Source of the DNA: UBA11222 sp030652895
Lineage (GTDB): Bacteria > Pseudomonadota > Alphaproteobacteria > UBA11222
Assembly: GCA_038318895.1 (NCBI GenBank)
Contig: JBBQCS010000129.1
Location: forward strand, 1 to 5,009
Reading direction: 5' to 3'
Length of the DNA: 5,009 bases
Shown here: positions 1 through 5,009 of the stretch, piece by piece
How positions within the stretch are numbered: position 1 is the stretch's first letter
How the letters are laid out: each line of letters begins with the position of its first letter
The notes under the pieces: model-generated
The model's input: the letters and a program-made list of their open reading frames with translations, nothing else
Told to the model about the DNA's origin: nothing
Database searches by the model: none
Made by a program: the position numbers and the translations under genes

Positions 1-1004
1 AGCGCCACGTCGACGATCATGTCTTCCTGGCCGCCGACCATGCGTCTGCGGCCCAGTTCGACCAGTATGTCGCGGGTGTCGATGCCGTAGATCTGGGCGG
101 CGGTTTCCGCATGGCGCAGGAAGCTGGAATAGACGCCGGCATACCCAAGTGTCAGGGTTTCGCGGTCGACCTGCACCGGGCGGTCCTGCAGCGGGCGTAC
201 CAGTTCCTCGGCTGCGTCCATCAGGGCGAACAGGTTGCAGCCGTGCTTGAAGCCGATGCGGTCAGCGTAAGCGATGAACACCTCTAGGGGCGCGTTGCCC
301 GCGCCAGCACCCATGCCGGCTAGCGAGGCGTCAATGCGCACCGCGCCGTGCTGCACAGCGATGACGCTGTTGGCGACGCCGCCGGACAGATTGTGGTGCG
401 CATGCATGCCCATTTCGGTTTTCGGATCGAGCACCTGGGCGTAGGCGTCAAAGCGTTCAGCCACATCATGCATCAGCAAGGCGCCTCCGCTGTCCACTAC
501 ATAGACGCAATGCGCGCCGTAGCTTTCCATTTTTTTGGCCTGTTCTGCCAGTTGGGTGGGGGCCAGCATGTGCGACATCATCAAAAAGCCCGATACATCC
601 ATGCCCAGCTTGCGGGCGTGAGCGATGTGCTGCGCGCCGACATCGGCTTCGGTGCAATGGGTGGCGACGCGCACCGAGCGCACGCCATATTCCCAGGCCC
701 TGTCCAGATCCTTCGCCGTGCCTATGCCCGGCACCAGCAACACGGTCAGCACCGTATCGCCGAATGTTTCGCGCGCCGCCGCCAGCCATTCCCAGTCGGT
801 GTGCGCGCCAAAGCCGTAATTGAAGCTGGAGCCGGACAGGCCATCGCCATGCGCCACCTCGATCGCATCCACGCCCGCATCGGCCAGCGCCTTGGTGATT
901 TTCATCACATGATCGACGCCGTAACGATGGCGGATCGCGTGCATGCCATCGCGCAGTGTGACGTCCTGGATATAGAGCCGTTCGGGTATCTTGCGCGTGC
1001 TCAT
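1..1004 (-). CDS. mhpE: 4-hydroxy-2-oxovalerate aldolase, C-terminus cut by window edge
   Basis: This class II (divalent metal) aldolase cleaves 4-hydroxy-2-oxovalerate, or a longer homologue, into pyruvate and an aldehyde in the last part of the meta-cleavage pathway. The frame is open from the ATG at 1004 to base 1, giving 334 codons. The family is about 340 residues long, so only a few C-terminal residues are missing. Near the N-terminus the motif DVTLRDGMHA supplies the catalytic Arg18, Asp19 and His22. MHAHHNL near residue 200 supplies the metal ligands His201 and His203. DSGGAL (171-176), a Gly-rich AGMGAGAGN stretch (229-237) and GYAGVYSSF with Tyr292 also match the family. The start codon overlaps the dehydrogenase stop as ATGA, with only a weak G-rich stretch (1014-1018) upstream, which suggests coupled translation. 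Known DmpG-DmpF and BphI-BphJ pairs form complexes that channel the aldehyde; the same is inferred here. HsaF, the steroid-pathway homologue, cannot be excluded. No frameshift was seen. Confidence 0.95.
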   Translation of the reverse strand, partial: MSTRKIPERLYIQDVTLRDGMHAIRHRYGVDHVMKITKALADAGVDAIEVAHGDGLSGSSFNYGFGAHTDWEWLAAARETFGDTVLTVLLVPGIGTAKDLDRAWEYGVRSVRVATHCTEADVGAQHIAHARKLGMDVSGFLMMSHMLAPTQLAEQAKKMESYGAHCVYVVDSGGALLMHDVAERFDAYAQVLDPKTEMGMHAHHNLSGGVANSVIAVQHGAVRIDASLAGMGAGAGNAPLEVFIAYADRIGFKHGCNLFALMDAAEELVRPLQDRPVQVDRETLTLGYAGVYSSFLRHAETAAQIYGIDTRDILVELGRRRMVGGQEDMIVDVA

Positions 1005-1954
1005 GCGCCGCCGCCCCCAAAGCGATGGGCGGCAATGCGTTCGGCTGTGCGCAAGGCGGCGGCCGTCATGATGTCTAGATTGCCTGCATAAGGCGGCAGA
1101 TAATCCCCCGCGCCTTCGACCTCCAGAAAGATCGAGGATTTAATGCCGGAAAACTCCCCATAGCCGGGAATGCGCACCGGATTGTTTGCGCCGAAGCGTT
1201 CGAACTGCACTTCCTGTTTCAGGCGATAACCCGGCACATATTCCTGTACCTCGGCCACCATGGCCTTGACCGAGGCGCTGATCGCCTCTGGTTCCGCATC
1301 GGCGGACAGACAGAATATCGTGTCGCGCATAATCAGCGGCGGTTCCGCCGGATTAAGAATGATCACCGCCTTGCCGCGCCCGGCGCCGCCCAGGACTTCT
1401 ACCGCATGGCGCGTGGTCTCGGTAAACTCGTCGATATTGGCGCGGGTGCCCGGCCCGGCAGATTTGCTGGCGACGGAGGCGACGATTTCGCCGTAATGCA
1501 CCTTGGCGACGCGGCTGATGGCATAGACCATCGGAATGGTCGCCTGGCCGCCGCAGGTGACCATGTTGACATTCATGGCGTCCAGATGTGCATCGCTGTT
1601 CACCACGGGGATGACATAGGGGCCGATGGCGGCGGGCGTCAGATCGATGATGATCTTGCCGGCCTTGCCGCATATATCCGCGTGTTTGGCGTGTGCGCCC
1701 GCAGAGGTGGCGTCAAAGACCATTTTGATGTCTTTGAATTCCGGCATTGCGACCAGGCCCTCAAGGCCCTTGTCTGTGGTTTTGATGCCACGCTCGCGGG
1801 CCATGGCCAGCCCTTCGGACTGCGGGTCAACCCCCACCACCACCGCCACCTGGAGGATTTTAGAGCGGTTGAGAATTTTGATCATCAGATCGGTGCCGAT
1901 ATTGCCCGATCCTATAATGGCGCAGTTTATTTTTGAAGTCACAGTGTTAACCAT
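1001..1954 (-). CDS. mhpF: Acetaldehyde dehydrogenase (acylating)
   Basis: This enzyme oxidises acetaldehyde (or propanal) with NAD+ and coenzyme A to the acyl-CoA, and is the partner of the aldolase encoded just downstream. The protein has 317 residues, the usual family length. It opens with a Rossmann motif, AIIGSGNIGTDL (12-23). DATSAGAH (81-88) and IDLTPAAIGPYVIPVVN (103-119) are typical of the family. MVTCGGQATIP contains the catalytic Cys134. The C-terminal GNLDIMTAAA matches the conserved nucleotide-contact region. The ATG at 1954 puts the Rossmann motif at the expected distance, but no good ribosome binding site lies before it; translation may depend on the preceding hydrolase gene, 81 bases away. 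An in-frame GTG four codons later has no better site. The stop overlaps the aldolase start by four bases. HsaG-type propanal specificity is possible and cannot be decided by eye. Confidence 0.96.
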   Translation of the reverse strand: MVNTVTSKINCAIIGSGNIGTDLMIKILNRSKILQVAVVVGVDPQSEGLAMARERGIKTTDKGLEGLVAMPEFKDIKMVFDATSAGAHAKHADICGKAGKIIIDLTPAAIGPYVIPVVNSDAHLDAMNVNMVTCGGQATIPMVYAISRVAKVHYGEIVASVASKSAGPGTRANIDEFTETTRHAVEVLGGAGRGKAVIILNPAEPPLIMRDTIFCLSADAEPEAISASVKAMVAEVQEYVPGYRLKQEVQFERFGANNPVRIPGYGEFSGIKSSIFLEVEGAGDYLPPYAGNLDIMTAAALRTAERIAAHRFGGGGA

Positions 1955-1990
1955 TGCTGCAATGTATGGGGGCTCTTGGTATCCCGGCGG

Positions 1991-2020
1991 AACGGGCCGC
2001 GTGTAAACGCGCGGCCCGCT
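1991..2020 (-). promoter_or_regulatory. GC-rich intercistronic hairpin
   Basis: A perfect 9-base inverted repeat pairs 1993-2001 (CGGGCCGCG) with 2010-2018 (CGCGGCCCG) around an 8-base loop. A few further pairs flank it, so the arms extend to about 14 bases with two imperfect positions. It lies in the 81-base gap between the hydrolase stop and the dehydrogenase start. On the transcribed (minus) strand the stem is followed by only two T residues and then a GC-rich stretch, so it lacks the U-tract of a classical intrinsic terminator. Plausible roles are an mRNA-stabilising or processing element, or partial attenuation that sets dehydrogenase and aldolase levels below the upstream genes. The structure is seen in the sequence; the role is inferred. 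Confidence 0.5.
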
Positions 2021-2035
2021 TGCCTCACGCTAAAT

Positions 2036-2872
2036 TCAGCCCTTGATGAAACCGGAAACGATCCGGTTGAACTCGGGCGCTTTTTCCCATTGCGCCCAGT
2101 GGCCGCAATTGGGGAACACGTGCAGTTGCGCCTTCTGAATCCGGTTCAGCAGGAACAGTGACATATCGAGCGGGATCACCCGGTCTTCGCGGCCCCAGAT
2201 CAGCATTACTTCATGCTTCAGCCCCGCCAGATTTTCTTTCCACAGTTCTTCAAGCGGCATGCCCTTGCGCATGCGCAGGGGCGGGTTTTTAACGGTTTCG
2301 GGATCGGTCGCCGACTTGAAGCGCTGCTGATACAGTTCCTCAGTCAGTTCGGACTTATCGACCACCATGACATCGATGAAGGCCTTCAGCTTCTCCATGG
2401 TCGGGCCTTCGCCTTCATAGAAACTGAACAGATGCTTGATGCCTTCGGATGGCCACGGGGTCAGCAACGGCACCGAACCGCCCGGTCCCATCAGCACGAG
2501 ACGACCCGCGCGATCAGGATAGTCCAGAGCGAATTTCAGCGCCGTGCCGCCGCCCAGCGAATTGCCGATAAAATGCGCCTTGGGGATTTTTAATTCATCC
2601 AGCATGTCCCGGATGACTTCGGCAAAAAACGCGAACAGCCCGGTGTCCGGCCGCACCTTGTCGGTTTTGCCGAAGCCCGGCAGATCGATCATGATGCAGC
2701 GGAAATGTTTGGACAGTTCTTCCACATTGCGCTGATAGTTGGACCAGCCGGTGGCGCCCGGCCCGCCGCCGTGGATCAGCACCAGCGGATCGCCGGAACC
2801 TGCTTCATTATAATGTACGCGCACCTTGCCCGCCTGTACGAACTTGCTGGTGCCTTCTTCTGTATACGCCAT
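2036..2872 (-). CDS. Meta-cleavage product hydrolase (alpha/beta hydrolase, BphD/HsaD/MhpC family)
   Basis: This cytoplasmic enzyme hydrolyses the C-C bond of the ring-cleavage product (a 2-hydroxy-6-oxo-dienoate), releasing an acid and a 2-hydroxy-2,4-dienoate. The protein has 278 residues, normal for the family. HGGGPGATGWSNY (34-46) forms the oxyanion and substrate-binding loop. GNSLGG (103-108) is the nucleophile elbow with Ser105. WGREDRVIP contains Asp230 and NCGHWAQWE contains His258. The Ser-Asp and Ser-His spacings (125 and 153 residues) equal those of BphD as I recall them. Arg184 and Trp259 are candidates for the conserved substrate-carboxylate contacts. The start at 2872 is fixed by AGGGAG (2879-2884) six bases upstream. 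The gene follows the dioxygenase by 41 bases, the expected partner order. MGPGG and the mid-protein lid region resemble HsaD while HWAQWE resembles BphD, so the substrate side chain is not resolved and no gene symbol is given. Confidence 0.95.
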   Translation of the reverse strand: MAYTEEGTSKFVQAGKVRVHYNEAGSGDPLVLIHGGGPGATGWSNYQRNVEELSKHFRCIMIDLPGFGKTDKVRPDTGLFAFFAEVIRDMLDELKIPKAHFIGNSLGGGTALKFALDYPDRAGRLVLMGPGGSVPLLTPWPSEGIKHLFSFYEGEGPTMEKLKAFIDVMVVDKSELTEELYQQRFKSATDPETVKNPPLRMRKGMPLEELWKENLAGLKHEVMLIWGREDRVIPLDMSLFLLNRIQKAQLHVFPNCGHWAQWEKAPEFNRIVSGFIKG

Positions 2873-2887
2873 TTTCTTCTCCCTGCT
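2867..2887 (-). promoter_or_regulatory. Ribosome binding site and start region of the hydrolase gene (repeat copy 2)
   Basis: On the minus strand AGGGAG at 2884-2879 sits six bases before the ATG at 2872, a strong Shine-Dalgarno match that fixes the hydrolase start. The surrounding 21 bases (2887-2867) are identical, apart from one base, to the start region of the upstream dioxygenase gene (3825-3805). The remaining part of the 41-base gap (2888-2913) shows no terminator or promoter, so the two genes look co-transcribed. Confidence 0.8.
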
Positions 2888-2913
2888 GTTTGTTTGGTTC
2901 TTGTTGACTGGTT

Positions 2914-3810
2914 TTATCCGGCGCGTTTATGGCCCCAGATGCTGCCCGATGTGTGTTGCGTGACATGCCAGGTCGCGTCATCAATCTGGCGCGCGCCCCA
3001 GCCATATTCGACTTCAAAGCCCGATGGTGACTGCATGTAGAACGACACCATATGATCATTGGTGTGCTTGCCCAGATCCATGCCCAGCTTGATGCCGCGC
3101 CCCTTCACCAGATCATAGGTGGAGCCCACATCGTCGAAACTGTTCAGTTGCAGCATGAAATGGAACAGCCGCTTGGGCAGTGGTACGGGGGCCAGGGCCA
3201 ATGTGTGATGGCGCGGATTGCAATGCAGGAACACCAGATCAATGCTGAAGTTCGGGGCCAGTTCCATGTTGATATAATCGCTGATCAAAAACCCAAGCTG
3301 GTCTTCATAAAAATGCCGCGCCGCCTTCATGTCCGGTACGGTCAGCACGATATGGCCGAGCCCCTGTTCGCCGGTCTGGAAACCAGAAATCGGGCGGGTG
3401 GAATGGAACGGCTGATCAAACACCACCTTCGGTCCGTAAAAAATTTCAATCCGCAAGCCCGCCGGATCCTTGCAGTGGATCATGTCCACCACGGCGCGGG
3501 CTTTTTTCTCGTCATCAGTGGCCCGTGTGGTTTCGACACCGCCGGTATTCAGCTTGGCTTCCATCGCTTCCATCTGTGCCTTGCCGGAAACCTCGAAGCC
3601 CGCAAAGATTACGTCATCTTCGCCCGATGGGTGCAGCATGAAGCGGCGGCTCATTTCGTCCATGCGCAGCAGGGTGGCTCCATCGCTGCCTTCGCCGGCC
3701 GCCATCAGGCCCAGCACATTGGCGGCGAAGTCTTTCCATGCCTCCATATCCTTGACGCCAATGCCAAGATAACCAAGACTTCCAACTTTCACATCTGGTT
3801 GCTGCGCCAT
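2914..3810 (-). CDS. Type I extradiol catechol dioxygenase (BphC/HsaC family)
   Basis: This Fe(II)-dependent ring-cleavage enzyme of the vicinal oxygen chelate fold opens a 2,3-dihydroxylated aromatic ring next to the hydroxyl groups. The protein has 298 residues in two domains. The N-terminal, non-metal domain starts at GSLGYLGIGV. The C-terminal catalytic domain starts near GEQGLGHIVL and holds the metal ligands His153, His217 (in LFHFML) and Glu268 (in EVEYGWG). The second-sphere catalytic residues are also present: His202 in NPRHHTLAL, His249 and Asp252 in KHTNDHM, and Tyr258 in SFYMQSPSG. An ATG at 3834 is in frame, but the ribosome binding site AGGGAG (3817-3822) lies inside that extension and six bases before the ATG at 3810. 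The shorter form is therefore preferred, and its N-terminus matches the family. The hydrolase that acts on its product follows directly. Biphenyl-type, polycyclic and steroid-ring (HsaC/TesB) substrates all remain possible. Confidence 0.95.
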   Translation of the reverse strand: MAQQPDVKVGSLGYLGIGVKDMEAWKDFAANVLGLMAAGEGSDGATLLRMDEMSRRFMLHPSGEDDVIFAGFEVSGKAQMEAMEAKLNTGGVETTRATDDEKKARAVVDMIHCKDPAGLRIEIFYGPKVVFDQPFHSTRPISGFQTGEQGLGHIVLTVPDMKAARHFYEDQLGFLISDYINMELAPNFSIDLVFLHCNPRHHTLALAPVPLPKRLFHFMLQLNSFDDVGSTYDLVKGRGIKLGMDLGKHTNDHMVSFYMQSPSGFEVEYGWGARQIDDATWHVTQHTSGSIWGHKRAG

Positions 3811-3825
3811 TTTTTTCTCCCTGCT
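3805..3825 (-). promoter_or_regulatory. Ribosome binding site and start region of the dioxygenase gene (repeat copy 1)
   Basis: On the minus strand AGGGAG at 3822-3817 lies six bases before the ATG at 3810. This decides the start in favour of 3810 over the in-frame ATG at 3834. The 21 bases 3825-3805 match the hydrolase start region (2887-2867) at 20 positions, including the first two codons ATG GCG. Confidence 0.8.
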
Positions 3826-3832
3826 ATCGGCC

Positions 3833-3864
3833 ATCGGCCCTTATGGGTTTTCTATCGCCCTTAT
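3833..3864 (-). repeat. Direct repeat ATAAGGGC(C)GAT upstream of the dioxygenase gene
   Basis: On the minus strand ATAAGGGCGAT (3864-3854) recurs as ATAAGGGCCGAT (3844-3833), differing by one inserted C, with copies 20-21 bases apart, about two helical turns. A shorter partial echo, GGCCGAT, follows directly at about 3833-3826. Repeats on one face of the helix just before a catabolic gene are compatible with a regulator-binding site. No known operator is recognised and chance in a short stretch is possible. Confidence 0.3.
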
Positions 3865-3880
3865 AACTACTTTAAGTCAA
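3851..3880 (-). promoter_or_regulatory. Weak candidate promoter in the reductase-dioxygenase gap
   Basis: On the minus strand TTGACT (3880-3875) is a good match to a -35 element. With an 18-base spacer, GATAGA (3856-3851) would be the -10 element but matches the consensus at only three of six positions. The stretch 3841-3880 is noticeably AT-richer than its surroundings. It lies in the widest intergenic gap of the window (97 bases), so a second, internal transcription start for the dioxygenase and downstream genes is possible. The call is inference from a partial motif. Confidence 0.2.
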
Positions 3881-3907
3881 ATTTCGCTCTGACGCCACGC
3901 ATCTTGT

Positions 3908-5009
3908 TTATCCAATCAACTTGCGCAGATCACTGCTTTCATCGGCCAGGGCGGCGGGGTCCGGCTGGCTGTGCTTCATCACCATGCGCCGCCCGGCGGC
4001 GATGCTCTTTGGCTGGCTCACGGCCAGCACGCCGGTGACCACACCCGCTGTCAGATAAAATACGCTGAACGCACCAGATTCGACAGACCCGCGCAGAATC
4101 GCCTGATCGCAGATTACGGTTTCGCCCGCAGCTTGCAGCATATATTCAAACTGGTCGCTCCAGAAATAGGGCAGTTCCGCATAGGGCTCGCCAGCACCCA
4201 ACAGGCTGGCTGCTGCGGCCGCCCCCTGATTTTGCGCGTTCTGCACATTTTCCAGCCGGGCGCGCCGGTTGAGGTACGGGTTCGGCTGGTTGGCGACATC
4301 CCCGGCCGCCAGCACTTCCGGCACAGAGGTGCGGCAAAATTCATCCACCACAACGCCATTATCGCAGGTGATGCCCGCCGCCTGCGCCAGCGTGATGGCC
4401 GGGTCAATGCCCACGCCTACCACGACCAGATCCGCAGCCAGTTGCACACCACCGGTGGTTTCAACCGCGCGCACAATCCCGTTCGCGCCACGCAACGACT
4501 GCACCCCAACACCGATATGCAGCACACAGCCCTTTGCGCGATGCGCCAATTCCAGAAATGCGCTGATTTCAGAAGTCACTACCCGAGACATCAAACGGGG
4601 CGCGGCTTCGACTACGGCGACCTCGCATCCACGCATGCGCGCGCTGGCCGCCACCTCCAGCCCGATCACGCCGCCGCCAATGACCACGACATTCTTGCCG
4701 GGGCTTAGATGCGCCGCAATGGCGCGGCTGTCGGCCAGGTTGCGCAACACATGCACATTGCCAAGATCGCCCCCCGGGATGTTCAGCCGTCGAGCATGTC
4801 CCCCGGTGCACAGAATAATGCGATCCGCGGCAATCCGGCTCCCATCCGCAAGCGTTACGGCCTTGCCAGATAAATCCAGCGCCTCGGCACGCACTCCCAG
4901 CCGCAGGGTGATGTTGTGTTCTGTATAAAAACTGAGCGGGTGCACGAACAGGGTTTTGGGCGACACGTCCGGATGCACCAGCATTTCCTTGGACAGTGGC
5001 GGGCGTTCA
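3908..5009 (-). CDS. FAD-dependent ferredoxin reductase (oxygenase electron-transfer component), N-terminus cut by window edge
   Basis: This flavoprotein moves electrons from NAD(P)H through FAD to a small ferredoxin (or rubredoxin) that feeds a ring-hydroxylating dioxygenase or cytochrome P450 (BphA4/HcaD/putidaredoxin-reductase type). The frame is open to the right edge, with 366 visible residues. The first are ERPPLSKEML, a family hallmark near residue 45, so about 45 residues with the first FAD dinucleotide motif lie outside. The ATG at 4984 is internal, not the start. Further motifs, numbered from the first visible residue, are LCTGG (67-71), the NAD-binding VVIGGGVIGLEVA (108-120), AAGDVA (234-239) with the FAD-contacting Asp, LENVQNAQNQG (252-262) and PYFWSDQ (280-286). 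The stop is 97 bases before the dioxygenase on the same strand, fitting a shared catabolic operon. No ferredoxin or oxygenase subunit is in the window, so the partner is unknown. Confidence 0.93.
   Translation of the reverse strand, partial: ERPPLSKEMLVHPDVSPKTLFVHPLSFYTEHNITLRLGVRAEALDLSGKAVTLADGSRIAADRIILCTGGHARRLNIPGGDLGNVHVLRNLADSRAIAAHLSPGKNVVVIGGGVIGLEVAASARMRGCEVAVVEAAPRLMSRVVTSEISAFLELAHRAKGCVLHIGVGVQSLRGANGIVRAVETTGGVQLAADLVVVGVGIDPAITLAQAAGITCDNGVVVDEFCRTSVPEVLAAGDVANQPNPYLNRRARLENVQNAQNQGAAAAASLLGAGEPYAELPYFWSDQFEYMLQAAGETVICDQAILRGSVESGAFSVFYLTAGVVTGVLAVSQPKSIAAGRRMVMKHSQPDPAALADESSDLRKLIG

Noticed and set aside
466..1035. Minus-strand open frame (189 codons) overlapping the aldolase in another frame
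   Set aside because: The aldolase frame carries every conserved motif across the same bases; this frame is Arg-rich and unlike any family I recognise.
348..1091. Plus-strand open frame (247 codons) opposite the aldolase
   Set aside because: It is a mirror of the aldolase and the end of the dehydrogenase gene, with no recognisable domain, no convincing ribosome binding site and His/Ala-rich low-information composition.
1991..2020. Rho-independent terminator ending the operon after the hydrolase
   Set aside because: The stem is strong, but no T-run follows on the minus strand, and the next genes belong to the same pathway on the same strand.
3811..3834. Eight-residue N-terminal extension of the dioxygenase starting at an ATG at 3834
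   Set aside because: The strong ribosome binding site for the ATG at 3810 lies inside this extension, and family proteins begin close to the GYLG motif as the shorter form does.
3052..4038. Long plus-strand open frame (328 codons) opposite the dioxygenase and the end of the reductase gene
   Set aside because: It lies antisense to two genes with full catalytic motifs, shows no family motif of its own, and is rich in His, Gln and Arg as expected from the reverse strand of GC-biased coding DNA.
3971..4928. Plus-strand open frames opposite the reductase
   Set aside because: They are antisense to a clearly conserved flavoprotein and have no motifs; two overlapping frames of this kind are expected in GC-biased DNA.
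1..5009. Mobile elements, CRISPR arrays, RNA genes or an undescribed system
   Set aside because: No transposase, long terminal inverted repeats, spaced repeat array or tRNA-like fold was seen by eye. Coding sequence fills all but about 220 bases, and every gene belongs to a known family.

Overview
The window reads as part of a catabolic operon for aromatic compounds that uses meta (extradiol) ring cleavage. It comes from a moderately GC-rich bacterium, probably a proteobacterium and possibly an alphaproteobacterium; that placement is an inference from base composition and protein style, not a demonstrated assignment. All five genes lie on the minus strand, so transcription runs from the right edge to the left edge. 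Both end genes run off the window.

Layout in order of transcription: (1) 5009-3908, a ferredoxin/rubredoxin-type FAD-dependent NAD(P)H reductase lacking only its N-terminus; (2) a 97-base gap with a possible promoter, a short direct repeat and a strong ribosome binding site; (3) 3810-2914, a two-domain type I extradiol dioxygenase of the BphC/HsaC family with all metal ligands present; (4) a 41-base gap; (5) 2872-2036, a meta-cleavage-product hydrolase of the BphD/HsaD/MhpC family with an intact Ser-Asp-His triad; (6) an 81-base gap holding a strong GC-rich hairpin; (7) 1954-1001, an acylating acetaldehyde dehydrogenase (MhpF/BphJ/HsaG); (8) 1004-1, a 4-hydroxy-2-oxovalerate aldolase (MhpE/BphI/HsaF) that overlaps the dehydrogenase by four bases and lacks only its last few residues.

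How they work together: the reductase would pass electrons from NAD(P)H to a ferredoxin serving an oxygenase that is not in the window. The dioxygenase opens a catecholic ring. The hydrolase splits the ring-cleavage product into an acid and a 2-hydroxy-2,4-dienoate. After hydration by a hydratase that is also not in the window, the aldolase yields pyruvate and an aldehyde, and the dehydrogenase turns the aldehyde into an acyl-CoA. The starting substrate cannot be fixed: biphenyl-like, polycyclic, alkyl-aromatic and steroid-ring compounds all fit these families.

No mobile element, RNA gene, CRISPR array or clearly novel system was seen. The points worth a second look are the near-identical translation start regions of the dioxygenase and hydrolase, the hairpin between hydrolase and dehydrogenase, the missing hydratase, and the repeats upstream of the dioxygenase.
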